Origin: Dissophora ornata
Lineage: Eukaryota; Mortierellomycota; Mortierellomycetes; Mortierellales; Mortierellaceae
Direction: 5' to 3'
NCBI GenBank assembly: GCA_025201705.1
Contig: MU616590.1
Span: 1 to 64,000 of the forward strand
DNA: 64,000 nt
Every line of letters begins with the position of its first letter. Within the stretch, counting starts at the first letter, position 1. The notes under the pieces are model-generated. The model worked only from the letters and a program-made list of their open reading frames with translations, searched no databases and was not told the origin of the DNA. Shown piece by piece: positions 1-11,169 of the stretch. The translations under genes were made by a program, and so were the position numbers.

Positions 1-60
1 CCTTGGCTTGGGTTCAGCTGCCGTCATCAGGGTCAGTCAGACCTTGTCCGAAAGGCACGC

Positions 61-78
61 ACAAACATACACACACAA

Positions 79-132
<54 letters not shown>

Positions 133-207
133 ACACACACACACACACATACACACACACACATCACACACATACACACACACACGCACACACACACACA
201 CACACAC
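61..207. repeat. (CA)n microsatellite
   Basis: An almost uninterrupted CA dinucleotide tract, broken only by occasional CATA or CACAAA variants. On the opposite strand it is (TG)n. The open frames through it encode only alternating His-Thr and are repeat artefacts, not genes. Tracts of this kind can form Z-DNA and are length-polymorphic. Confidence 0.97.
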
Positions 208-3200
208 GGAGCGACAATGAAATAAGAATCAATAAATGCTCAATCAACGCATGCAAGTGCTCCGCATGGAGCAGGGGATGGAGAGAGGCGAAGGTGCCCG
301 ATAGAAGGAAGGGTGCAGGTGGGTACAAGAAAAGAAAAGGAAGTGTCCCTTCCTATCGCCTTGCATCAAGCACCATCTCCCAAACAAATATAATATACGA
401 GTCAGCCAATACAGGTGTGAAGGTGAGAGCCTTCTTTCCTCGTTCATTTGCTCTCTTTGTTTTGTTACATTCCCAACCCTTGTCACTCCTCTGCTCGATA
501 TAGCGAAACTTTAATGGAAACGTGCGGTGGCATACAGCCTTCGGTAAAAGCAAACAGAAGCAGAAGATTGAGCCTTGTCAATGGGCGATCATTCCTGTGT
601 TCCTCTTCTTATTCCACCTCCAGCTCACCCGCATTGCCACAATATCCGTTGCTGTTTTCAGCGCTTGTTCTGAGGCCCAAACCCCGCGACCGTTGTCATA
701 ATTTCTTATCATCGACAATGCATCGAAGATCGATCCTCTTGTTCTCATTACACCTCTTCCTTCTCCTCGGCATAAAATAATTGAGTCTAATGACACAACA
801 AACACGCACAGCGCACGCTCTCAGACACACATTTTAATCGACGGTCTTTCACGCTTACCTCAGAAGCCATTCAATCCGTGATCCTCGATCATATTTTTTG
901 TTATTGTTAGCCGATGAATGAAAAAAGGTAGGGGCGTCGGGCCAAGTACACCGAGGCCTTGGTTTATTGTGAATATGCTACATGAGGTATTCACCCTAGT
1001 CTTCAGGGTCGGCCCAAACAGCCGACAGTTTCGGTACAACTAAATGGAGTCACAGTGCAAGCTATCCTTTTAGTTCAGCCATTGATATCCAGCTCCTTGT
1101 GATATTATAGTTCGTCCGTAGCATGACTGGACGCAAGGATTGAGTGTGTAAAAGAGAGACTAGGGATGAAATAATGTCTCACTGCAGAAGGCCGACACAG
1201 ACGCCGACCCTGACTGCATGCGGAGACCACAGCTGGTAAATATTTTTAAAACTCGTCGACACATGCTGCTCGCTTTCTTTTTCCCATGGGTTGGTTTATA
1301 ACCCTGGCCAAAAATGACAAAAAGAAACGTGTACCCTTCCACGATAATGCATATCCACTCGCGTCCACTTCCGCAACTCGGCCTTCTTGGTCTTTCTAAG
1401 AATCATGTCGCACACTACATATACGGCCTTGTCATGCTAGAAATCACGTCCGCGTCTTAGCTCAGGGCTATGACAATCTAATCACGGATGTGTAGGAATG
1501 CAAATGATGTGTGTAGCATAATCATGTACATATACAATACATCATGGAGAAGGTGCATTGGGGTACCGTCAGCAACACTATAAACAAATAAATTCTCAAT
1601 GGGTGGCCCAAGTCCTCTTCTTTTGCAAAGGTTGACTGTTTGATTGAATTAGGATTACCAAACTCTTTCTGTTTCTTTTTTTATGGCCATACCTGTCATT
1701 TGGCTCACCGTGTGAACATGCTAATCATTGTTCATGAATCCCCGAAATGGGACACAGCTGAGGGTACTGTTGAGGACGATGTAGGTGCAGTATCGACATT
1801 AATGCATGCAGTCGGGTTACGGGTAAGGAGAGTACTGTATATGAATACGGAATACAATGGTGCGGATTTCGCTGGAGTTGAAACTGCCAGGGTGCATAGA
1901 TCAGGGTAGAAAGAAACAATTAAGCGAACACAAAGGGAAAATGGGGAATATCGTCTGTTGCTCATATATCGTCTCCTATGTAAATATTTCTTTAAATTGC
2001 TATTCATGAATACAAAGCGCAATGTATGCTCATGCACAATAAAGTCCTTCCTTGGCACTGTACACCCAGCATCGTTACTTGTCGGAAACGCATAGATGCG
2101 AGAACACAAACTAAGCTGGCGAAAAGAATATGAAAAATGTAGAAGAATAGATTGGATCAAAGCGTCGGAGGCAGAAATGTTACAGTGAATAATTTTATGA
2201 TGCGCTGTGGGCATTCCTGCGACGACAAAGTCCTGTAGAGGGCAAAGCGCCTTTCCCAAGGCACCCGGCTCCCCAGGCATTGAATTGAACTATCATATCC
2301 TGCTTTCCCACACACAAACACACGCATGCACGCTCACGCAGATGCACCCTGTGTATTAGTTTCTACACAAGATTCTGAACATGGCGGTAAAGGAAAAAGC
2401 ACAAACCACACTCAAAGGGTACCAGGCGTAGACGGAGTTACGATTTACTTCATGGGAATTTTTTTAGAACGTGTTGACAGGTAGCCCAATAGGAGCCAAT
2501 AGGTTCACTAATGTATGCCAGAAGTACCGAACGAGCTATATCTGGTTCCAGGCGCAAGGGGGAGGGTTTCAACGTCTTTTAAAACTCAACAGAGGTACAT
2601 GGAGCCTCGGCGACTTAGAATCTATGCTCTACTGCAAAATTTCGTTTCGTAGTCTTATGCAACGCGCATGTATAACACACATCCACCCACCCAGCCTGCA
2701 GATTAACTAGTATATTGGACGTAGAACAGCGTAGAAAAATTTGCTCGTGATTCTGAGCAGGAAAGAGGAACAGCAAAAATCTGCCAGTCGATGAACCAGT
2801 CAAGTTTTCCTATTCTGCCATTTCCGTCCGCTTTCTTCAAGCGTCATAATCTCATGCCTGTTATTGGTGTTGATAAATGGACAGAGATGCTCAACCAGTT
2901 GAGATAAAGGAGCTGAAGCAGCACGCATGACGAAAATTAATCGATGCAATCTAGGATTTTTTTGAAAGGAAGGTCTTCGAAAGATGAAGAAACGATAACT
3001 CTCAGGGCTCTGATGTCTTGCTTGGCAGAGGGCCGTTTTTTACGTGTTGGAAGACGCGAATGGATTGAGTGCCCGAATTATCATCCATTGCTTGGGAAAA
3101 GAATATTGCTACGCCTTACTTTCCGACTCAGATGTCGATTAACAAATGAGAGCCGCGAGACACTTGGAATGATCACTTGTTTGGGCCCTCATGCCTTTCT

Positions 3201-4639
3201 TGTGGGAGGTAAGACGCAGGCGTAAGGGGACGTGAGCGGCAGGGTGCGGCCAGGGATGCTGTGTGCAAACAATACATGCGGAAGACGGTCGCCTTTGCCC
3301 AATATTATTCGTTCTTCCTGCAGTCTTCCCAACATCTTTATATTCCATAGGCTCTCTTTGGCCACTCGCAGTGGTTCCATTGAGCGATGTTTGTTTTCCT
3401 TTCCGCCAGTAAAGTCTTTCCACAACATCGTTGTATTTTTGCTGTTCATCTTGAAAATGTACACACTGCGCCGTTCGGCTGCTCGGCCATCTTTCATTTA
3501 ATTTTGTTGTTATTTCGAGTGCGTGAGGAAAACAGCGCCTCTTTTGAGATCATAGTGCGAAGTTGTTCTGTTTTAGCAAGTAATGCATTTTGTCGCTCGT
3601 CTGTAGGTTTATCCAGAACAATGCGAGGCTTCCTGGCTGAAGTTCATTTTTAGCGTACTTTTGTAAAGCATCGCAAATGAAACGAAGAGTCCTTGACCTG
3701 CGGCAAGGCAAGGGGTTAACGCATGCAGACAACAAAGCGGTCAGCCAGGTTCTGTAAATATGGTTCATGGGCGATGAACAAAACGTTTAATCTGATATTC
3801 TTTAGGTTTTCATGTGCTTGTGATTGTGGGTGAATCGTTCCGAAGAGGGACGAGAGCGGGAAAAAGAAGCTTGAACAAGAGAGGAACCCTCTTGACGGAA
3901 TTGAACACAAGCTCGCTTCTATGCCGCTTATACATGTAGTAGAGCTGGCGCATTTTTTTGTCCTTCCTTGTTATGTTAGCCCGGTGGTGCTCCTTTTTGT
4001 TTTGTTTTGTTTGCCGTGCTCTTCTACATCAACGGTCACCGCACATGGGGGTCGTTTTCGAGAGACACAGAAAAGCAGACATAATGGACACACGTTGGTT
4101 GATTAGACTACACTTGCAAGAGCGAAAGCGGTCAATGATGACAAAAACAAGCAACAACCCAATAGCAGCGCGCCTGGGCGCAGCCCTTTCCGTCTAATGT
4201 CCTGTTCTACAGTACAAGAGAATTGCGGGTGGCTACTTCAAACCGCTCCGCTTGATCAACGCACCCCTCAATTTCATAGAAGAGCATAGGCATTACATTG
4301 GACCCAGAACACCCACCGCGATTATTCTTACAAATCTAATTAAAAAAGCTGTTTGGTCGGCTGTTGTTGTGGCTCGGCACGGGATACTCTCTTAGAAAGA
4401 GTCAACGCAAGTGAACTATAAGCAAACAGACTTTCGGACCGCATCGTCCTGGTGCCTATGACGAGAGAGTTTTTCTTCGTGGCGTGTGTGTAACAACTGT
4501 TACAACAATGTGCTTCGATTCTACCCACGGTTTTTAGGTTTTTGTGTCTAATAATGCCACGGGCACGGCACGGAGAGTGGAGAGGGACAATCGCAGTCCT
4601 CCCTCTTGCGCATGGACGCACTGGCTGGTGGTCACGGCT
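208..4639. other. Intergenic, no supported gene
   Basis: About 4.4 kb with only short overlapping frames on both strands, none with a recognisable domain or a convincing splice pattern. Composition is AT-moderate with scattered poly-T and CT-rich stretches. I saw no tRNA box structure and no transposon-like repeat. A diverged or lncRNA gene cannot be excluded. Confidence 0.6.
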
Positions 4640-4692
4640 GGAGACCCATGTGGCACTTCCAGACCGCAATTCACAGCACCACATGGGTCTCC
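4640..4692. promoter_or_regulatory. Perfect inverted repeat upstream of RIB3
   Basis: Two 14-bp arms (4640-4653 and 4679-4692) are perfect reverse complements around a 25-nt loop. Part of the left arm (GGCTGGAGAC, about 4636-4645) has a further reverse-complement copy at about 4748-4757, so two alternative stems are possible. The structure lies 280-335 bp before the RIB3 start codon. Role unknown: it could be a promoter element, a transcript 5' structure, or a relic. Confidence 0.6.
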
Positions 4693-4974
4693 GGGTAGGG
4701 CAGCATACCCGTCTAATTGGAGCATCAACGCGATCCAGCGGTTATTAGTCTCCAGCCACCGGGGAGAGCGATTCCAATCGACAAGCCACCCCCGCGTGGA
4801 GGAAGCTCCGTCCGTTGCGTGAGAGGCACAGAGAGCACATGCAAATTTACAGTGTAGAAAAGGTTACTCACTCTTCTCATTCCTCCATCTCTGTTTTTTT
4901 GCTTCTTTCCCCTTCTAATTGTTCACACGCACCATACACGATCGCACTTCCACAGTAGACACCGCACATAAGCC

Positions 4975-6305
4975 ATGGTCCAGGATATTTCATACGTTCA
5001 GTTCGATTCGGTCGAGGATGCCATCAAGGATATCGGTATGTTTGTTTTGGTTCTCGCAGCGCAGTGCTCGGTTAAACGCAAGACTTGATCAGCAGTCTGG
5101 ATAGAACGCAGCAAGGGGTCCCAGGAAGAAACCATCAAGAGAGCTGCATTGGGGCCGAAATGTCATTCCCTCTAGTTGGATCACCAAGCCTGAGGGAATG
5201 GAGTTGCAATGAGGCACTGCGCAGATTGCTGATCAGGGCACGAACCATTCAACCCTTTCAACCCTACCTCTTTATTAACACCCGACTTCCTCGGTTTGAT
5301 CTTCTCGCCTCCTCTTCTACCATCCAATTAGCTGATGGGAAATTTATTATTGCGGTCGATAACGAGGATCGTGAGAACGAAGGCGACCTGATCATTGCCG
5401 CTGAGAAGGTGACCACCGAGCAGATGGCCTTCCTCATCAGACACTCCAGGTAAAGGAACTGCCCATCTTTATTCTCCTTTTTTCAAATGCATTCAGGAGT
5501 AAAGGCGGGACCTTTTTCAAAGGCGATCTTGTCACGGCAGGCGGAGAATGACTCCTGTTCTTGGATCGCTTATGACTCGGCCGGAGACGGAGAAGGCGGG
5601 ACGATTTAGAGTTTTCAAGTATGAGGAGAAGTAAAGAGTCCTGAAGGCGACATGGCAACGCATCAGGAGGGAGCAATTGTACTTTTTCAATGCGCCAGCC
5701 GCACTTGGGGGTGGAGGTATCGGTCGGTGTGAATGGGAATCTTTGTCAACTGCACGTCATGCAGCCACATGTAGGGTATGTCTTGAATTTCCATCTCTGA
5801 CTAGATTTGCCTATTGGATGTTTCATCAACTAGTGGATATGTCTGTGTGCCAACAGCCCCCTCAAGGCTAAAGGAACTGGAGCTGCCATTGATGGTCCCC
5901 AACAACCAAGAGCTGATGAAGACAGCCTACACTGTTTCTGTTGACTATGGACACGGTACCACGACTGGAATCTCTGCCCACGATCGCGCATTGACCTGTC
6001 GCTCTCTTGCTGACCCTACCAAGACTGCCAAGGACTTTAACCGACCGGGCCATATCTTGCCTTTGCGCTATGCTGAGGGCGGCACGATTCGTCGGTTCGG
6101 ACACACGGAGGCCTCGGTTGATCTGTGCAAGCTCGCGAAATTGCAGCCTGTGGCTGTGATCTGTGAACTGGTGAATGACAGAGACGGATCGATGGCTCGT
6201 CGGGACGATTGCTACAAGTTCGCAAAAGAGCATGGCATAAAATTGATCACGATTGCAGATATCATCAAGTATAGACAGGAGCATAGATTCCTCGAAGACT
6301 TTTAG
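4975..6305 (+). CDS. RIB3: 3,4-dihydroxy-2-butanone-4-phosphate synthase (RIB3)
   Basis: Converts ribulose 5-phosphate to 3,4-dihydroxy-2-butanone 4-phosphate plus formate, supplying the four-carbon unit of riboflavin. Cytosolic and Mg-dependent in known homologues. Three exons: 4975-5035, 5332-5449 and 5834-6305, giving 216 residues, close to yeast Rib3. Introns are GT-AG and the joins restore the conserved core. Visible motifs are [11 protein letters not shown] (acidic metal/substrate loop), HSSGYVCVP across the second junction, [14 protein letters not shown], and GHILPLR followed by RRFGHTEA. There is no fused GTP cyclohydrolase II domain, as expected for a fungal monofunctional enzyme. 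The first ATG (context GCCATGG) starts the only exon that joins in frame. Family assignment is very secure; intron ends are inferred. Confidence 0.96.
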
Positions 6306-6538
6306 AGCGTGATGCAGGGGTTAGAAATGGGAAGAAAGGGTCGAGAGAGAGACAGAGAGGAGCTGTCTGATATGTTGTTTGTTCTTCATCAATTGTCATA
6401 TTATTGTAGCTGTTAAATATACATCCATTTTAAGCTACATCAACATCCTCGTATCGTGAAGATGCTACTCAAGAAGCGCATATTTTGCAAAGGGCTCGAT
6501 TCTCATTGTAGGCCGTTTCTCGCATAATACCGCCTTTA
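6306..6538. other. RIB3 3' flank
   Basis: Short AT-rich spacer with polyadenylation-like sequence after RIB3. Nothing else is visible before the end of the convergent LRR-like remnant. Confidence 0.5.
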
Positions 6539-7110
6539 TTATTTCCAAGGCCCTTTGGCCAGGTTTTGAAAACGCATGATTGTGCCTAGTTCTCCATCAT
6601 CCTCACATGCCATTTTAAATCTTTCTAGTCGCCTCAGCTTGGAGAGTGAACCAAGATCGCCCCCCTTCCAAGAGGAAAACTTTAAGGCTATCCACCATCT
6701 CTAACTCTTCCAACAGTCCGAGCTCTGCAATGTTCGAAAATATGCAGTCCAGGAATCGCTGTGCCAAAGAATGTCTCCAGTTTCGAGCTCTGACACTTGA
6801 GATATCGCCCGCAAAATTGGAGTTCAGGATCAGGCGTCTCAACCCAAAGCTAAAGGTCCGCCATTTTCCAGACACCGGATCCAGTTCTGTGCAAGCAGTG
6901 CTCTCACTGGCCAGGGCGATAGCCACTATCAGTGATTGCAATTTTGGGAGGCGTTCCATTAGGCCCGTCAACTGCTGCAGTCCCACTGAGCAACTCTGAA
7001 GTTCCAAAACTATTAGTGATTGCCAAAGTGATATGTACATCAACATGAAGCAATGTCAAAGATCGACAGAGCCTCCATGTGGGGGTGAGCGTGAAAAAGT
7101 GCGTGGAAGG
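6539..7110 (-). pseudogene. Decayed LRR (F-box-type) protein remnant
   Basis: The minus-strand frame 7046-6615 encodes leucine-rich, repeat-like sequence (for example LQSCSVGLQQLTGLMERLPKLQSL, given here only in part as LIVLELQSC and LPKLQSLI). At a run of six C (6660-6665) the coding pattern moves to another frame. That frame continues as GDLGSLSKLRRLERFKMACEDDGELG-like text (starts GDLGSLSKLRR) to a stop at 6541-6539. Upstream of 7046 similar sequence sits in yet another frame (MEALSIFDIASC) and ends at a stop. The layout resembles the C-terminal LRR part of the F-box/LRR proteins that are abundant in Mortierella-type fungi. No intact start or F-box is seen, so I call it a fragmentary pseudogene. 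A sequencing error at the C run could explain one of the two shifts. Confidence 0.55.
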
Positions 7111-7549
7111 GGAAGGGGAAGAGGGAGGGAGCAGTACACATGGCATGGGGGCATTTTTGAAGAGTAAGAGCAACATCAATTGAAATGGCAAATACTTATC
7201 GTGCAATGCTCATGAAAATATATACACAAAAAGGACCTGGACTCGATTATACACATTCTGCGATAAAGAATATGAGGCAGTCAGAAACACCTCGAACCCC
7301 GCTACAGCTCCTGGGGTCAACGTCGCTTTCCATGCAGTTGACACAATCGTGAAGGGTGGTGCATTCATGTTTTCAACTCCCGTTCCTCAGATATCCATGA
7401 TCTACCTCATTTCAATCGATCAAGTCACTCTCAATATGATGCTCAGATAGCCCTTTGTTGTTTTGTATATGGTTTAATTATGCTGATGGCGATGAAAATA
7501 TATAACGATGATGTACTACGAGGAAAAATAAATGGTGGAAATGAATTGT
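7111..7549. other. Spacer, no gene seen
   Basis: About 440 bp between the LRR remnant and the bZIP stop codon. It probably holds the bZIP 3' untranslated region. No other structure was recognised. Confidence 0.5.
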
Positions 7550-9138
7550 CTAGTACAGCTTCTCCCTCAACGAGGCAAGCACGAGCTCCAACTCTTGAAT
7601 GCGAGCCTGCTGCATATGATCCTTGTCCGCCAATAATGACCGTTCCAACTCGACCTCATTCAACTTGCTCTCAAACATAGAGTTCTCTACCTCCAACTCT
7701 GCAACGCGCTGCTCTAGACTCTCCATTCTGACTAGCTTCTTGTGGCGCGAGCGGCGGGCAGCATCTGTGTTCTTGGCACGCTTCAGTGAAACCTCGTCCA
7801 ATTCGGACGGGTCCCTGCCATCCAGCACCGATGGTGGGTCCTCGACCTCCCGGTTGCGCTTCACAAGCGACGCAGATCTATACGTGCTCTTGTACATTGT
7901 CGCCTGAACTGTCGACGAGGTACCAGCAACTGGCAAACGAGTCTGTGTACTGCTCAAGATGGACAATCTTGGAGTCGGAGGCAACGACGGGGTTGCGGAC
8001 TGGGCGCGTTCCTGTGACAGCAAGGGCAGGGTTGGAGTGATGGGTGAAGAGGGCGATGACATTGGCATCATGGGTGTGCACGGGGGCGAGATATCCATGG
8101 CGTTATCGTGGGCAACGTTGATGCTAGCCCCGTGGTTGGGCATCATGTTTGCAAACGCAGCAGCAGCGGCAGATGCGAATGACATTCCAGCCAGTTGAGG
8201 CATCAATGGATTCAATTGTGTTGCAGGCTGTCGGAGAGCCAGGGCAGGCAAGGCCATGGGAAGCGATGCCAGCAAGGATTGGGCCAGGATGGCCTGTTCC
8301 AACGACTTGCTCCAAGGAATGTTCAATGCTGCAGCGGCTTGCTGAACAGCCTCAGAGGTCAATGGCACAAGGGGGTTCGTGGCCGCGGTGGAGGTACTGT
8401 TGTTGTTATTGGTGTCATTGGCGGAAGCAATGGTGTTGCTGTCGTTGCTACCAAAGATGTCGCTCGAAGACGGCATCTCTGGGAAGAAGGCCATAGCGGG
8501 TTCGAATCCAGGGGACTGAACGAGGTCCGAGTCCGAAGCAATTGAATCGAAGCCGAAGGCGGGCGAATCGCTCTTGCTGGAGAGAATGGGGCTGTGCGTG
8601 TTCGATTCTGAATCGGACGAAGAGTCTTCTTGGCTAGTGAAGCCGGCTTGTTGCAGATCGCTGGAAAGCCAGTCGTCAAACAAAGAGGCAGAAAGTTCGG
8701 TCGAGCCAAAGACAGGGTCCAAACTGCCAAAGTCGAGCAAACTTTGTCGAGGGAGACCCGCGTTCTTCTTGTCTGCACAGATGGGGTATGGTAATAATAG
8801 AGGAGAGGAGAGGAAAAGCAACCAAGCGTTTAGCCGTTAGCATTACATTCTGAGTTTGGATATTTGTTTTTTTTTCAGGAACAGTGCGACGTGCGGCGAA
8901 GTAATAAACGCGTTGGGGGTGACAGGAATGCGTCATGTCAGCTGATTGACGCACTCGAGTCATTCTTGAAGTGAATCATTTCCAATGAGTAAATTTTGTT
9001 GTTTAAAAAAAAGGTTTTCTGGGCTTTTTTTTTTTCTTCTTCTTTACCTTGACTGGACAGAGCAAAGTCGAGCGAATCTGCAGACCTAAGCAGACGCTCG
9101 GTCGCACCAAACGCAGGGGCTGAGTAGTCCATGTTCAT
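7550..9138 (-). CDS. GCN4/CPC1-like bZIP transcription factor
   Basis: Two exons (9138-9048 and 8772-7550) joined across a GTAAAG...GCAG intron give 437 residues. The C-terminal part (about residues 355-437) is a bZIP. The basic region has the Gcn4 signature RNTDAARRSRHKK and is followed by a heptad leucine zipper (MESLEQRVAELEVEN and onward). The N-terminal 350 residues are acidic and Ser/Asn/Pro-rich, typical of an activation region, with clusters such as DDWLSSDL. Gcn4-family factors bind TGACTCA-type sites and activate amino-acid biosynthesis genes during starvation. Two ATGs lie close together (9138 and 9132); the first is chosen. The leader carries two upstream ORFs (listed separately), which suggests translational control as in GCN4/cpc-1. 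Orthology to GCN4 is inference from the basic region. Confidence 0.9.
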
Positions 9139-9233
9139 AATTGATCGATTGGTTGTTTGGCTTCTTTTTGTGAGAGTGTGGGGAAGGCAATTGAAAGGTG
9201 GAGTAATATTCGAATGTGTGTCTAAAGGCGAAT

Positions 9234-9344
9234 TTAGGATGGTTGTTTCGTGGGTCGGTGTCTATCGAAGGATGTCTTTGGTTGGGTGAATCTGTTGTAG
9301 TTGTTGGTTGCAGCACGAGAGGTTGGGGGGCAAAAGGGAGCCAT
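9234..9344 (-). promoter_or_regulatory. Upstream ORF 2 in bZIP leader
   Basis: An ATG at 9344 opens a 36-codon frame ending at 9234, wholly upstream of the bZIP start and about 95 nt before it. Together with the shorter uORF at 9491-9471 it is one of only two ATGs I find between the likely TATA box and the main start. Confidence 0.6.
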
Positions 9345-9450
9345 TTTGATAATTGAGATTGATATTTGATAATTGAGATTGATGAGAGACGCTGAGATAG
9401 TTGAGTAGGTTTCCACTGATGAGAGTTGAATATTCCACTGATGGTGAGAG
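9345..9450. repeat. Short direct duplications in bZIP leader
   Basis: A 20-bp unit beginning TTTGATAATTGAGATT is tandemly duplicated at about 9345-9386. Just beyond it a second unit containing TTCCACTGATG and GAGAGTTG occurs twice (about 9411-9450). Both lie in the transcribed leader of the bZIP gene. Confidence 0.7.
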
Positions 9451-9470
9451 TTGGATACAAGATAAAACGT

Positions 9471-9491
9471 TTAAACGATAATGGACGACAT
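9471..9491 (-). promoter_or_regulatory. Upstream ORF 1 in bZIP leader (6 codons)
   Basis: ATG at 9491 opens a six-residue frame (MSSIIV) closed by TAA at 9473-9471. Its small size and 5'-proximal position relative to uORF 2 resemble the short uORFs that control GCN4/cpc-1 translation. Whether it is in the mature leader depends on the transcription start, which is not known. Confidence 0.55.
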
Positions 9492-9730
9492 CTTGACGGC
9501 AGGTGAAGGTGGAAACGGGTTATTGGAATTAAGAATAAAAATAAAAAAGGGTAGAAAAGAAGCAGGCTGAAAGGCTGGAGAGCTGCTTGCTGTTAAAGGC
9601 ACGGTGGTCACGAAGCGTGTAGCGAATGTTGCTTGAAGAGCGAAAACGGGCGTCTGGTGGAGGATACGAAGAATGAGTGGAGAGTGGAGAGCAAGAAGGA
9701 AAAGAAGCGAAACCAGGAAATCAAGGCGGC

Positions 9731-9738
9731 AATTTATA
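9731..9738 (-). promoter_or_regulatory. Candidate TATA box for the bZIP gene
   Basis: TATAAATT on the minus strand, about 595 bp before the bZIP start codon. If used, the leader would be over 500 nt long and would contain both uORFs. Confidence 0.4.
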
Positions 9739-9750
9739 CTCCCCAGCGAT

Positions 9751-11169
9751 TTGATCTATTTTACAGTTCGCAGTTCGCGGTCCAATTATTTCCTATTGGT
9801 TCAGCTGCTCATTTGGCCGATATCGCCATCGCATCTTCGTCGGGCGCAGAGGACCACGGGGGGTCTCGTCTCGCCTCGTCTCGTCCATCTCGTCTGTCTC
9901 GAGGCTCAGCGGGCGAGCGGGACTTCTCTCCTCAAGCAATACCATGGCCATCGTACATGTATACAATGGTGGAGCTACATTCAGAGTTGTACATTACATC
10001 CGCGTGGTGCTGCATCGCTTCCCACCCTTCTTCCACGCAGGTCCTACAGTGTGGTAACAATGCCATTTTCGTAACCCCACTTCCGCAGTTTAAGTGTCTG
10101 TCTGTTAGCCTGTTTGCTTTTCTTTTTTCGGACAAATAATTGCCGCTGCACATGCCATTCCACGCCACGGCACACCATCTTATTGAGGTAACAAACAAAG
10201 CACACTCGACCATCAGCTGTCTAGCCCTCTCCACGCACCCCGTGCACAAAGAGGCCAGGCCTCCTGGGGTTCAAAACAAAACATAAAAACAGGCCACATC
10301 GACATGTAGAAGTCAATCAGAGACCAGTCAGTTTCGCGGCTGGATATGTTCCGCAGGGGGCCTTCACAACTCTATTTGCCGATCTGTGATTGCAAAACAA
10401 GCGGCGTCTGGTGTCTGTTGGGATTGGCCGAACCAAAAATCTTCCAGCGCATGATGTCGAGGAGCACTCCCGGACCTCTAGGAACGAGGACAGCTGTGGT
10501 GTGGATAAGAGAGATCTGACGGAGTGTCCTTTCAGCCTGGCGCAAGGAAAAATGTTGGCGTCCTCGTTCTTCACGATCTCCGACTTCTTTCTTTCAAGAA
10601 ACGGGGAAGGCACAAAAAAAGAGGCCAAACAGCTAAAGTGTATTGGTGAAGTTTACTTCCTATACAAGCGCGCAACCACATCGAACCATTATTCTCCGTC
10701 AGCCTGCATGCTCTCACTCTCTTGCTCACCCTCGCTCCAGCTGTATAAAAACCTTAACGCTTTCATGGTCTACACGTTACTTGCCCAAGAAAAGAAACGA
10801 AAACAAAACAAAAAGCCTTTCTGTATCCGCTGGTCTTTCTTCAGCAAGCACATGAAAATAAGGATCGGCGTGATCGCTCCCCCTTAAACGGGCCGACAAA
10901 GTGAAGCAACGCAGAGGAGTCGCCTCCCTGTTGGACCCTTTGTAGCTGTTGATCAAGCAGGAATTCACTGCCAAGGAAGGTTTAACAAAGTGCACTTTTT
11001 TTTTATCACGCCGCCTCTCGTTTAATTCAAACTGAGTATGAGTAGTCCTTTTGCAAATCCCAACGCAATTATTCAGTGAGGAATGCGATTCTACGTGATC
11101 CGTTTACGGCATATTTGGTCTAGCAATCTATTGTTCGTTGGTCTAGTCCACCCACCCGCCACGCCGTCA
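9751..11169. other. Intergenic, no supported gene
   Basis: 1.4 kb upstream of the bZIP promoter and downstream of the HIT gene. Frames here are short, unrelated to known families, and lack splice continuity. A GGTCTCGTCTCGCCTCGTCTCGTC-type run of short repeats (begins GGTCTCGTCTCG, about 9860-9900) is the only local structure seen. Confidence 0.5.

Noticed and set aside
3..503. Long frame through the CA repeat
   Set aside because: His/Thr alternation from the dinucleotide tract; no domain and no gene-like composition outside it.
1732..2280. 182-codon minus frame
   Set aside because: No recognisable family, no splice partner, and a composition like other chance frames nearby.
8505..8535. GGTTCGAATCC-like tRNA B box
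   Set aside because: Lies inside the bZIP coding exon and no A box or cloverleaf can be drawn around it.
7959..8545. Plus-strand frames opposite the bZIP gene
   Set aside because: Shadows of the bZIP coding sequence; Cys/Trp-rich and family-less.
9633..10139. 168-codon plus frame in the bZIP promoter
   Set aside because: Low-complexity N-terminus, no domain, and overlaps the likely promoter and TATA box.
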